Source of the DNA: Psychromicrobium lacuslunae | GTDB taxonomy: Bacteria > Actinomycetota > Actinomycetes > Actinomycetales > Micrococcaceae | Direction of reading: 5' to 3' | Length of the DNA stretch: 64,000 nt | NCBI RefSeq assembly: GCF_000950575.1 | Contig: NZ_CP011005.1 | Location: 2,604,001-2,668,000 of the forward strand | Part shown: one piece after another, positions 17,897 through 26,800 of the stretch | How the letters are laid out: each line of letters begins with the position of its first letter | Numbering within the stretch: position 1 is the stretch's first letter | Program-made: the position numbers and the translations under genes | Notes under the pieces: model-generated | Seen by the model: the letters and a program-made list of their open reading frames with translations, nothing else | Told to the model about the DNA's origin: nothing | Database searches by the model: none

Positions 17897-19012
17897 TCAT
17901 TCCGCCGGTCGGATCGTTGAATCTCGGCAGAACTCCAAGAACCGAGTATTCGCCTCAACCTCACCAATCGAGACCCGGACGCCCTCACCCGCAAAAGGAC
18001 GTACGGCGAGTCCTTGGGCCTCAGCCAGGGCCGCGAATTCGGCCGAATCCTGCTTCAGATCGAGCCAGACGAAGTTGCCCTGAGCGTCTGGCACCGGCCA
18101 ACCAAGGTCCCGCAAGCCATTCACCACGCGTTCGCGTTCCAGCACCAAGCTCTGCACCCGCTCGAGAATCTTTGGATAGAGTTCAAGCGAACTGATCGCG
18201 GCGAACTGAGCCAGGCTGGAGGCCGCGAAAGGTACCGCAGCCACCCTTAGATATTGGGTGAGCTCTGCTTGCGACACCGAGTAACCGACTCGCAACCCGG
18301 CCAGGCCATAGGCCTTAGAGAAGGTGCGCAAAACCACCACGTTCGGGTACTTGCGATACATTTCCAGGCCTTGAACGGCCTCGGGATCGGTGACGAACTC
18401 GACATAGGCCTCGTCAATCACCACCACAACATCGCTGGGCACCTTGGCCAAGAAATCCTCGACTTCAGCGGTGTGCAGCACCGGTCCAGTCGGGTTATTG
18501 GGAGTGCACAAGATGATCACCTTAGTGCGCTCGGTGACCGCAGCGGCCATCGCATCCAGATCATGCCGAGCACCGGCGGCCAGCGGAATCTGCACGCTCC
18601 TGGCCCCGGCCAAGCCGACCGAAATCGGATACGCCTCGAAGGAACGCCAGGCATAAATCACTTCATCTGGCTCCGCGCCGTCATTGGCACCGGAGAATGC
18701 TGCCAGGATCTGGTTCAATGCGCCCAAGCTGCCGCCGCCGGTGACGATGTCATCGGCGGGTACGTCAAGGAAGCTAGCGAGCGCGGCTCGCAGCGGAGCA
18801 GCTGTCGGGTCCGGATACCGGTTGACCTCGGGGTGGTCGGCAATGGCTTGCAGCACCTCTGCTAGCGGCGGCAACGGGTTTTCATTCGAGGAGAGTTTGA
18901 AGCTCTGCATTCCCTCCAACTGAACCGGCGGCTTGCCAGCAGCATAGCGAGGCAGTCGCCCTAGGGCGGCGCGCGGGTGAACCAAAGGCTGCTCGGAATT
19001 CTCACTACTCAC
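17897..19012 (-). CDS. hisC: Histidinol-phosphate (or aromatic amino acid) aminotransferase
   Basis: About 371 residues from GTG at 19012. Conserved parts are KLSSNENPLPP near the start, VTGGGSLGALNQIL for cofactor phosphate, ILCTPNNPTGPVL, VVVIDEAYVEF, and VLRTFSKAYGLAGLRVGYSV with the PLP Lys and the Arg. This is the HisC/PatA pattern. HisC family members in actinobacteria often act on phenylpyruvate as well. The reading frame extends to a TTG at 19033, but a TACAGT box exactly six bases before GTG 19012 supports the shorter, leaderless form. Confidence 0.88.
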   Translation of the reverse strand: MSSENSEQPLVHPRAALGRLPRYAAGKPPVQLEGMQSFKLSSNENPLPPLAEVLQAIADHPEVNRYPDPTAAPLRAALASFLDVPADDIVTGGGSLGALNQILAAFSGANDGAEPDEVIYAWRSFEAYPISVGLAGARSVQIPLAAGARHDLDAMAAAVTERTKVIILCTPNNPTGPVLHTAEVEDFLAKVPSDVVVVIDEAYVEFVTDPEAVQGLEMYRKYPNVVVLRTFSKAYGLAGLRVGYSVSQAELTQYLRVAAVPFAASSLAQFAAISSLELYPKILERVQSLVLERERVVNGLRDLGWPVPDAQGNFVWLDLKQDSAEFAALAEAQGLAVRPFAGEGVRVSIGEVEANTRFLEFCRDSTIRPAE

Positions 19013-19024
19013 ACTGCCACTGTA
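19013..19024 (-). promoter_or_regulatory. -10 box with leaderless geometry for hisC
   Basis: Minus strand TACAGT (19019-19024), six bases, then GTG at 19012. Confidence 0.55.
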
Positions 19025-19061
19025 ACTGCTCAAATCCCGATCCGTGTGTCAGCATAGTGAG

Positions 19062-19484
19062 ATGGGACGTTTCCTGATTCGGGTACTGATCAGCACCCTC
19101 GCGCTTTGGATCACCAGCTGGATACTGCCCGGCGTGAAGGTCGGAAACCAGGGCACCATGGATGTCGCGCAGGGTAACGACACCCTGGCAGCGGTGTTGG
19201 CCTTCCTGTTCATCGGTCTGATTTTCGGCGTAGTGAATGCCTTGATCCGTCCTTTAGTGAAGCTTATTTCGCTGCCTGTCACGATCTTGACGCTCGGCTT
19301 GTTCACCATTGTGATCAACGCGCTGATGCTCTGGCTGACCTCGTGGCTGAGTAGCTACACCCCGGTGCACTTCACCATCGATTCCTTCTTCTGGACTGCT
19401 ATTTGGGCGGCGATCATCATTAGCATCCTGTCGATGATCGGCAGTGCAATCACCGGCGTCAACCGGCAACGCGAACACCGCTGA
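19062..19484 (+). CDS. Small four-helix membrane protein of the YvlD / phage_holin_4_2 family
   Basis: About 140 residues from ATG 19062. Four hydrophobic segments are visible: FLIRVLISTLALWITSWILPG, AAVLAFLFIGLIFGVVNALIRP, LPVTILTLGLFTIVINALMLWLTSW and FFWTAIWAAIIISILSMIGSAI. The pattern and the NALIRPLVKLISLPVTILTLGLF signature match the Phage_holin_4_2 family, which despite its name is a widespread chromosomal membrane protein of unknown function. I chose ATG 19062 over an in-frame GTG at 19044 because the hydrophobic part begins right after it. No phage genes are nearby. Confidence 0.85.
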   Translation: MGRFLIRVLISTLALWITSWILPGVKVGNQGTMDVAQGNDTLAAVLAFLFIGLIFGVVNALIRPLVKLISLPVTILTLGLFTIVINALMLWLTSWLSSYTPVHFTIDSFFWTAIWAAIIISILSMIGSAITGVNRQREHR

Positions 19485-19540
19485 GCCGCTGCTGAGGGAG
19501 CTCGGAGAGAGTGACCGCGGCGGCATGAAAGAATTAGGCT

Positions 19541-20986
19541 ATGGCTGAACTCCCCACTCAGGTTTCTGATTCGACTCGACTGCCCTCCGGCCGACTTTCC
19601 CTTGCCGAGGACGCCATCGCGCTCGGCCCACTGGATGGACGTTATCGTTCGGCTGTCGCGCCGCTCACCGACTACCTTTCCGAGGCAGCACTCAATCGTG
19701 ATCGGATCGCAGTGGAAGTGGAGTGGTTGATTCACCTGAGCTCGAACTCGGTACTGCCTGGCCTCGAGCCGCTGAGCGATCAGCAACAGCAGCACTTGCG
19801 CGCCGTTGTCTCCGAGTTCAGCGTCGAGTCGGTGAGCGAGCTCGCTGAGATCGAGAAGACCACGGTGCACGACGTGAAGGCGGTTGAGTACTACATTGGC
19901 CGACGGCTGGCAGATATTGGTATCGCCCAGCTCAAACCGCTAGTGCATTTCGCCTGCACCAGTGAGGACATCAACAATCTCTCCTACGCACTGGGCGTCA
20001 AGGGCGCTGTGGAGCAGGTCTGGCTACCTGCGGCACGCGCTTTGAGCGGTAAATTGCATGCCCTCGCCGAGGAAAATCGTAGCGTGCCGATGCTCTCCAG
20101 GACCCATGGACAGCCCGCAACGCCTAGCACTCTCGGCAAGGAAATTGCGGTGCTTGCCTACCGCTTAGATCGTCAGCTGAACCGAGTGGCGAACGCCGAG
20201 TACCTCGGCAAGATCAACGGGGCCACCGGTACTTATGCGGCCCACTATGCAGCCGCCCCGGAAACCGACTGGCAGCAGGTCTCCCGCAGTTTCGTCGAGG
20301 GACTAGGACTGAGCTGGAACCCGCTCACCACCCAGATTGAATCACATGACTGGCAGGCGGAGCTTTATGCCGATATCGCCCGATTCAATCGGATTTTGCA
20401 CAATCTGTGCACCGATATTTGGAGCTACATCTCGATTGGTTACTTTGCCCAGATCCCGGTGCCGGGTGCCACTGGCTCTTCGACCATGCCACATAAGGTC
20501 AACCCGATCCGTTTTGAGAATGCCGAAGCCAATTTGGAGATCTCCTCGGCGCTCTTGGACACCCTAGCTTCGACCCTGGTGACGTCACGCTGGCAGCGTG
20601 ACCTTACAGATTCCTCGAGCCAACGTAATATCGGCGTCGCGTTCGGACACTCCTTGCTAGCGATCAATAATGTGCTGGCGGGCCTGAGTCGCCTGGATAC
20701 CGCCGAGCAAGTGCTCGCCGAGGACCTGGACCATAACTGGGAGGTCCTTGGGGAAGCAATTCAGACCGTGATGCGAGCCGAGGCGCTGGCCGGTGTACCG
20801 GGCATGGATGATCCTTACGAACGACTCAAGGACCTCACCCGAGGCCAGCGGGTCGATGTGAACAGAATGCGGGAGTTTGTCTCCGAGCTCGGTCTCTCCG
20901 CCGAAGCGGAACAACGTCTGCAAGCACTCAGCCCGGCTAGCTACACTGGCATTGCCAGCCAGTTGGTTGATCATTTGCAGGACTGA
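19541..20986 (+). CDS. purB: Adenylosuccinate lyase
   Basis: A 481-residue fumarase/aspartase superfamily enzyme acting twice in purine synthesis (SAICAR to AICAR, adenylosuccinate to AMP). ALGPLDGRYRSAVAPLTDYLSE at the start is the proteobacterial/actinobacterial long PurB form. HFACTSEDINN and MLSRTHGQPATPSTLGKE are substrate segments. The superfamily signature GATGSSTMPHKVNPIRFENAEAN contains the catalytic Ser loop. The gene is alone in its orientation, ahead of a convergent quinone reductase. Confidence 0.96.
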   Translation: MAELPTQVSDSTRLPSGRLSLAEDAIALGPLDGRYRSAVAPLTDYLSEAALNRDRIAVEVEWLIHLSSNSVLPGLEPLSDQQQQHLRAVVSEFSVESVSELAEIEKTTVHDVKAVEYYIGRRLADIGIAQLKPLVHFACTSEDINNLSYALGVKGAVEQVWLPAARALSGKLHALAEENRSVPMLSRTHGQPATPSTLGKEIAVLAYRLDRQLNRVANAEYLGKINGATGTYAAHYAAAPETDWQQVSRSFVEGLGLSWNPLTTQIESHDWQAELYADIARFNRILHNLCTDIWSYISIGYFAQIPVPGATGSSTMPHKVNPIRFENAEANLEISSALLDTLASTLVTSRWQRDLTDSSSQRNIGVAFGHSLLAINNVLAGLSRLDTAEQVLAEDLDHNWEVLGEAIQTVMRAEALAGVPGMDDPYERLKDLTRGQRVDVNRMREFVSELGLSAEAEQRLQALSPASYTGIASQLVDHLQD

Positions 20987-21080
20987 GGATCAGCAACCGC
21001 GGTCCGCGTCGAGTGAGTGCTCCAGTCCCACCGTTGGCATCATTTACTGCCACTGCTGGCACTGGCCGCTCAAGGGCAAC

Positions 21081-22040
21081 TCAGACGGTCAACAGGATTT
21101 TCCCCTGGTGGACCCCGGAGTCGAAGTACTCGTGGGCTGCCGCTGCCTCGGCCAGCGGAAAGGTCTTGTCAATGCTCGGGTTGATCTTTCCCTCAGCGAT
21201 CAGCGGCCAGATCTGCTCTTCGACCTGACGCATTATCTCGGCTTTTTCTTCAAGCGGGCGGTAGCGGAGTCCGGTGCCATAGACCGAACCCCATTTGCCC
21301 ATCAGCGCCGCCAAATCGAGCTCGCCATGCGCGCCGCCCTGCAGACCAATCACCACGAGGCGTCCACCGCGCGCTAATGCCTCGACATTCCGGCCCAGGT
21401 AGGAGGCTCCCATCACATCGAGGATGACGTTCGCGCCACGGTACCGATGGGCCACCTCGACGAAGTCTTGCTCTCGATAGTTAATCGCCTCGTCCGCGCC
21501 GAGTTCCAGCACTCGCTGACACTTTTCCGCGCTGCCCGCGGTGGCAATCACTTGGGCGCCCCGCAGCTTGGCGAGCTGAATGGCCATCGCGCCAATTCCG
21601 CCAGCACCACCGTGTACCAGTAAGGTTTCGCCGGGCTGCAACTTAGCCACCATAAAGACATTCGAGTAGACGGTTGCGGCGACCTCGGGAATCCCGGCGG
21701 CAGAAACCAGGTCGATGCCCTCTGGGGCAGCCAGCACTTGACCCGTGGGAACAGCCACTCGTTCGGAGTATCCGCCACCAGCCAGCAACGCCACCACCGG
21801 CTGGCCCGACTGGAATCCCGCCGCTGACTGGGCAATCCGGCCGGAAACCTCCAAGCCAGGATTTTCTGCAACGCCCGGGGGTGATGGGTAAAGACCTCGG
21901 CGATGCTGCACATCTGCCCGATTAATACCTGCCGCTACCACCTCGATCAGCACCTCGCCCTCAGCTGGTTGAGGCTCAGGAACCTCAGCGAGTTGCAGGG
22001 CTTCAGGCCCGCCCGGTGAAGAAACGATGACAGCTTTCAC
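21081..22040 (-). CDS. NADPH:quinone oxidoreductase (zeta-crystallin-like, zinc-independent MDR)
   Basis: A 319-residue MDR-family protein. It has the N-terminal GroES-like domain (VIVSSPGGPEALQLAEVPEP), then GINRADVQHRRGLYPSPPG, where zinc-enzyme Cys ligands are missing, and the Rossmann motif VHGGAGGIGAMAIQLAKLRGAQVIATAGS. The C-terminal LIAEGKINPSIDKTFPLAEAAAAHEYFDSGVHQGKILLTV matches quinone oxidoreductases and PIG3-like proteins. GTG start with GAGGAG six bases upstream. A single-gene unit. Confidence 0.93.
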   Translation of the reverse strand: MKAVIVSSPGGPEALQLAEVPEPQPAEGEVLIEVVAAGINRADVQHRRGLYPSPPGVAENPGLEVSGRIAQSAAGFQSGQPVVALLAGGGYSERVAVPTGQVLAAPEGIDLVSAAGIPEVAATVYSNVFMVAKLQPGETLLVHGGAGGIGAMAIQLAKLRGAQVIATAGSAEKCQRVLELGADEAINYREQDFVEVAHRYRGANVILDVMGASYLGRNVEALARGGRLVVIGLQGGAHGELDLAALMGKWGSVYGTGLRYRPLEEKAEIMRQVEEQIWPLIAEGKINPSIDKTFPLAEAAAAHEYFDSGVHQGKILLTV

Positions 22041-22233
22041 TTCTACTCCTCGATGATCGACACAGCAGGCAACACCACCGACTAGCCCACGGCTTCACCC
22101 AGACTATCGGCAATGAGAACACCTTGGACGCCCTCGTGGGGACAACCGGCGCCGGATGGCTCAGCAGCTGATTCTGGTTTTCTCGGCGCACGCTTTGATT
22201 GAGCGGCCTGAGTCATGAAACACTAGTAACCCT

Positions 22234-22321
22234 GGAAGGTTGTCCGAGCGGCCGATGGAGCTGGTCTTGAAAACCAGTGGGCGGTAACCCCGTCTCATGG
22301 GTTCAAATCCCATACCTTCCG
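22234..22321 (+). tRNA. tRNA-Ser (anticodon TGA)
   Basis: 88 bases. Acceptor GGAAGGT pairs with ACCTTCC. The anticodon stem CTGGT/ACCAG encloses loop CTTGAAA, giving anticodon TGA for UCA codons. A long variable arm is present, as in serine tRNAs, and the T loop is GGTTCAAATCC-like. No CCA is encoded. A strong hairpin terminator follows at once. Confidence 0.97.
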
Positions 22322-22327
22322 CATAGC

Positions 22328-22366
22328 TGAAGGGAAGCAAGCCCGTTTCGGGCTTGCTTCCCTTCA
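22328..22366. terminator. Terminator after tRNA-Ser(TGA)
   Basis: A perfect 18-base-pair stem (22328-22345 with 22349-22366) and a TTT loop, lying between the tRNA and the convergent lipoprotein gene. Confidence 0.85.
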
Positions 22367-22418
22367 TGGTTTAGGAGCTTGTTACCGTGTTCGCTCCGGC
22401 GCCTAAAGGCCTCAGCGC

Positions 22419-22856
22419 TTAGGCGTTTTTGCAGATCTGGCCGACCTTACTGCCGTTCGCGCCTAGCTCCGACACCACACTCTGGACGTTTTTCTGCGCC
22501 TCAGTCGGCGCGCTCTTCAGCTGATCGATGAGCTGAAGATACTTGTCAATACTGCCATTGAGGCTTGTCAGTCCGGTTTTGAGTTCCGAGTCGCCCGCGT
22601 CTTTGGCGGCCGCGGCGAGATCCCCGTTGAGCTTTTTAAAGGAGTCGATAATTTCCTGGCCAGCGGCCGGCCCCTTCTTAGCTGACTCCATCAAACTGGT
22701 CATTGCCGGGCCGATTCGGTCACAGGTTTGCTTAGTCGTCTGTTGCTGTTCACCAGCGGCCTGATTCTGCTGCCCCTGAGGAGCCGAACAAGCGCCGAGC
22801 AGTGCGGCAGAAGCCACTACAGCAGATACCGCGATACCTTGTCGCAAAGTTTTCAT
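22419..22856 (-). CDS. Small lipoprotein of unknown function
   Basis: From ATG 22856 the product is about 145 residues. It begins MKTLRQGIAVSAVVASAALL and continues with a lipobox GAC, so it should be lipid-anchored outside the membrane. A Gln-rich linker (PQGQQNQAAGEQQQTTKQ) precedes a helical domain that looks like a four-helix bundle (MTSLMESAKKGPAAGQEIIDSFKKLNGDLAAAAKDAG...). I recognise no family. The upstream frame extension to 22928 is rejected, because the signal peptide would then be internal. A TTGATCA-GT-TGATCAA palindrome lies 20-35 bases before the start, where a repressor could act. Confidence 0.75.
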   Translation of the reverse strand: MKTLRQGIAVSAVVASAALLGACSAPQGQQNQAAGEQQQTTKQTCDRIGPAMTSLMESAKKGPAAGQEIIDSFKKLNGDLAAAAKDAGDSELKTGLTSLNGSIDKYLQLIDQLKSAPTEAQKNVQSVVSELGANGSKVGQICKNA

Positions 22857-22875
22857 GCACCGAGTCAAGCAAAAA

Positions 22876-22893
22876 TTGATCAGTTGATCAACT
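22876..22893. promoter_or_regulatory. Overlapping palindromes in the lipoprotein promoter
   Basis: TTGATCA-GT-TGATCAA (22876-22891) overlaps a second palindrome AGTTGATCAACT (22882-22893). Such TTGA/TCAA dyads are typical of MarR-type operators, but no regulator gene is adjacent. Confidence 0.5.
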
Positions 22894-22947
22894 ATGCTAC
22901 TTCTGGGACTATGCGCTTCCGGTCGCAAATCACCGCTACGAAGTGAT

Positions 22948-23004
22948 CGAGTTCGGAGATCTGCACGCTTAGGCGGGCTCCAAACGTGCAGATCTTCGAA
23001 CTCG
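22948..23004. repeat. Long imperfect palindrome between two divergent genes
   Basis: Two 20-base arms (22948-22967 and 22985-23004) pair with a single mismatch around a 17-base loop. The outer part reads CGAGTTCG/CGAACTCG. Both flanking genes point away, so this is not a terminator for either. It may be a REP-like element or a regulatory structure. Confidence 0.6.
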
Positions 23005-23152
23005 GCAAGCTCTTCTGAGTTTTTGATTTTCCCGGCATTTAGCTGTAAAACGGCTGTGCAAATCGGGTAGTCTCAAGCAGGTAACTTTTGTTCAAAAATG
23101 ACAGGCACTCGTCGGCGGGGCCTTGGGGATCACGAAATATAGGAGTTAAGAG

Positions 23153-23662
23153 ATGGTCAAAGTCATGAAGTCCAACCGGCTTCGTGCCACTGCTCTGGTC
23201 GGCGGCGTCGCCGCCCTAGGGCTCGCACTGAGCGGATGCGGCCTACTCGGCGGAGGTGGTCCGGATCGGGACCCGTCAAACGGTCAGATCACCAATACCG
23301 CGACCTCCGATGCTTTCCAGATCAAAGTCGGCGACTGCTTACAGGATCCAGGCACCACCTCGGTAGAGAAGGTTGTCACACTGCCGTGTAGCAAACCACA
23401 CGACTACGAGGCCTTTGATCGCACCGAGATGAAGGACAGCGATTACCCCGGCGAAACCGCGGCTACCGATCAGGCCGAAGCTTATTGCAAGCCGGCCTTC
23501 ACGAAGTTCGTCGGCATCTCGATCGACGACTCAACCCTGAACATGACCTACTTCTACCCGACGGCTGAAAGCTGGAAGCAAGGCGATCGGGAAATTCTTT
23601 GCCTGGTCACCGGCAAAAAGGGTGAGAAAACCACCGGCAGCCTGAAGGGCGCCAAAAAATAA
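23153..23662 (+). CDS. Septum-formation-family lipoprotein
   Basis: A 169-residue protein with a basic N-terminus, a hydrophobic core (ATALVGGVAALGLAL) and lipobox SGC, followed by Gly-rich and charged linkers. The exported domain contains KVGDCLQDPG, VTLPCSKPHDYEAFD and a later ILCLVTG; this Cys-containing pattern matches the actinobacterial septum-formation domain seen in many small secreted proteins. AGGAG lies about six bases before ATG 23153. A TAGTCT -10 candidate is at 23068-23073. The exact role is unknown. Confidence 0.8.
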   Translation: MVKVMKSNRLRATALVGGVAALGLALSGCGLLGGGGPDRDPSNGQITNTATSDAFQIKVGDCLQDPGTTSVEKVVTLPCSKPHDYEAFDRTEMKDSDYPGETAATDQAEAYCKPAFTKFVGISIDDSTLNMTYFYPTAESWKQGDREILCLVTGKKGEKTTGSLKGAKK

Positions 23663-23668
23663 ATGACT

Positions 23669-23696
23669 CAGAGGCGGCTCATCCGAGCCGCCTCTG
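23669..23696. terminator. Terminator after the septum-formation-family gene
   Basis: CAGAGGCGGCTC pairs with GAGCCGCCTCTG around a four-base loop (12-base-pair stem), just after the stop codon. Confidence 0.85.
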
Positions 23697-23854
23697 GTGT
23701 ATGTTCTTGAAGTTATTGTCGCTACGCAACCTCGCGTTAACCCCGGCCTGCTTGGCTGTATCGCAGAGTCGCGTTGCCTCCATCACCAATCAGCCTCACC
23801 GGGGCGTCCAGGCCTGCGCGTGACTCAATGAAGAGTTCAGAGAAATGGGGAAAA

Positions 23855-26800
23855 ATGAAAGTACGATCCATCCGGGCCACGGTGGGGGTGACACTGGCGG
23901 CGGCTTTCATAGCTACCCCCTTGGTCGCTGCGCCGGCAATGGCCGCAGACCAAGCGCCCTCGGCGAGCCTCAGCAACTCGCCGGTCGTCATTAACGAGGC
24001 GTATCTCAACGGCGGTTCCGCCGGCGCCAGCTACAAGAACAAGTTCGTCGAACTGTACAACACCAGCGATGCCCCGGTCTCGCTGAGCGGTTGGTCTTTG
24101 CAGTACCGCAGTGCCACCGGCACCGCTGCACCGACCGGAGTTGCCTCGCTGAGCGGTTCAATTGCCGCGCACGGCTACTACCTGATCAAGGGCAGCAGCA
24201 ATGCAGCTAATGGCGCGGAGCTACCCGCCGCCGACGCCGATGCCTCCGGCTTCAGCTTCGCGGCAGCGGGCGGCACCCTGATTTTGGCTAAGAAAGCCAC
24301 CGCTCTCAGCCCGCTCGCCACTGGCTCGGTGACCGACAACGCCGATGTAGCCGATCTGCTCGGCTACGGCACCTCGAACACTTTCGAGACCGCGGCCTCC
24401 AGCGCCGCCAGCGTGACCAAATCGCTGAATCGTACTAACTTCGCAGATACCAACAGCAACGCCGCAGACTTCGTGGCGAGCTCGACTATCACCCCGCAGG
24501 GTGCTGCGGCAGGTCCAGTCGATCCAGGCCCGGGCAACCCGACTATCGCGGCCATTAAGGACATCCAAGGCACCACCGATACCAGCCCGCTGGTCAATCA
24601 GACGGTCACCACCCGCGGCGTCGTCACCGCGGTTTACCCGACTGGCGGCTTCAACGGCTACTACATCCAAACCGAAGGCACCGGCGGCGATCTAGACCTC
24701 AGCACGCATAAAGCCTCAGACGCAGTGTTCGTTTATTCGCCGAGCACGGTAACTCAGGTCCAAGCCGGCGATTTCGTTGAGGTCACTGGAGCGGTCAGCG
24801 AATTCAAGGGCGCTAAAGACGTCACCTCGCTCACCGAGATCACCGTTGCGGCTGACAAGCTGACCAAGCTGAGCCAGGCAGCCGTCGCGGTCAAGCCCGC
24901 GGTCGTCGATCTGCCCGCCACTGATGCGGAACGTGAGTCCTTGGAAGGCATGCTCTTCCAGCCCAAGGGCGACTTCACCGTCTCGGACAACTACTCGTTG
25001 AATCAATACGGAGAAATCGGTTTGGCTGCTGGCACCTCTGCCTTGGTCCAGCCCAACGCCCTTTACCCCTACGGTAGCGCCGAGAACACCGCGCTAATCG
25101 CCAGCAACCTGGCAAAGTCCATCACCCTTGATGACGGTGCCTCGACGAATTTCCTGAGCGCTGCCAATCAGAGCATTCCGCTGCCGTACCTCGTCCCGGG
25201 CGGCTCATTGCGAGTCGGTGCGGCGGTTAGCTTCAAGACCAATGTCATCTTCGACAACCGTAATAGCGCGTACAAGCTGCAACCGCTGACCCACCTCACC
25301 CCGGATAACGCGGCAAGCGTGCAGCCTGCTAGCTTCTCCGATACGCGTTCGGCCCCGGCTAACGTCGGCGGCGATCTGAAAATCGCCTCCTTCAACGTGC
25401 AGAACTACTTCATCCACACCGGTGATCTGAACGCCGATACTTGCGTCGCCTACACCGACCGCGACGGCAACAAACTGACCGTCAAGGACGGCTGCACGCA
25501 GCGCGGGGCGTGGGACGCAGCGAACCTGCAGCGTCAGCAGGACAAAGTAGTTGCCGGCATTATCGGCACCGGAGCTGACGTGCTCTCGCTCGAAGAGATC
25601 GAAAACTCGGCCAAGTTCGCCGATAGCGCGAATGACCGGGACAAGGCTCTGAAAACCCTTGTTGACGCGCTGAACGCCAAGCTCGGCTCGCAGGTCTGGG
25701 ACTACGTGCGCTCCCCGCAGACTCGCCCAGACGTCAGCAAGGAAGATGTCATTCGCACCGCGTTTATCTTCAAGACCGCGGCGGCTGAGCCGGTTGGCGA
25801 TTCCGTCATCCTCGACGACGCGGCCTTCACCGGCATCGCCCGTCAGCCCTTAGCTCAGTCTTTCAAGGCCAAGGGAGCGCCAGATTCCGAGCAGTTCCTA
25901 GCCATCGTGAACCACTTCAAGTCCAAGGGTTCGGCTCCTAGCAGCGACCCGAGCGACGTCGACCTGGGCCAGGGCAAAGCGAACAAGGCGCGCGTCGCAC
26001 AGGCGCAGGCTTTGCTGAGCTTCGCTGACACGCTCAAGACGCAGAAGAACACCAAGAAGGTGCTGCTGATCGGTGACTTCAATGCTTACAGCAAGGAAGA
26101 TCCGATCAACACGCTGACCGCTGGTGGCTACACCGACCTCGACCCGCAGACCGGTAAGCACTCCTACCTCTTCCAGGGTCGGGTTGGCTCGCTGGATCAC
26201 GTGTTGGTCTCCAATGAGTTCGCGGCTTCGATCACCGGTGCTGATATCTGGAATATCAACTCGGTCGAGCCGATCTCGCTGAACTACTCGCGTTACAACT
26301 ACAACGTCACTAACTACTACAACACCGAGCCCTACTCGGCAAGCGATCACGATCCGGTAGTTGTTGGCCTGAAGCTCAAGGCAGCCCCGGCGAAGCCGCT
26401 CGAAGTGAACCTGTTGAATATCAACGACTTCCACGGTCGGATTGACGCCAATACGGTGAACTTCGCTGGCACGGTGGAGCAGCTCAAGGCGGCTTCGCCC
26501 GCTGGTGCCACCGCCTTCCTCTCGGCCGGAGACAATGTCAGCGCTGCGCTGTACGCCTCCGCGGTGCAAAAGGATCAGCCCACCATCGATGTGCTGAACG
26601 CGATGGGCCTGCAGGCTTCGGCGGTAGGTAATCACGAGTTCGACGGCGGTTTTGCCGACCTGAAAGACCGGATTATCAACGGCGGCAATAATGCCAAGTG
26701 GAGCTACCTAGGGGCGAATGTCTACCTCAAGGGAACCACCACCCCGGCGCTCGATGAGTACAAGATCTTCACCGCTAACGGAGTCCGCATCGCCGTCGTT

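Noticed and set aside
19062-19484. Holin-like protein as a sign of prophage
   Set aside because: The family is a general chromosomal membrane protein, and no other phage genes occur in the window.
23774-23854. Upstream start for the large nuclease at 23774
   Set aside because: It would add 27 residues before the signal peptide, with no ribosome-binding site. ATG 23855 or 23828 fits secretion better.
25898-26635. 245-codon antisense open frame within the nuclease gene
   Set aside because: It lies opposite a well-supported coding region and its composition follows from the GC-biased codons of that gene.
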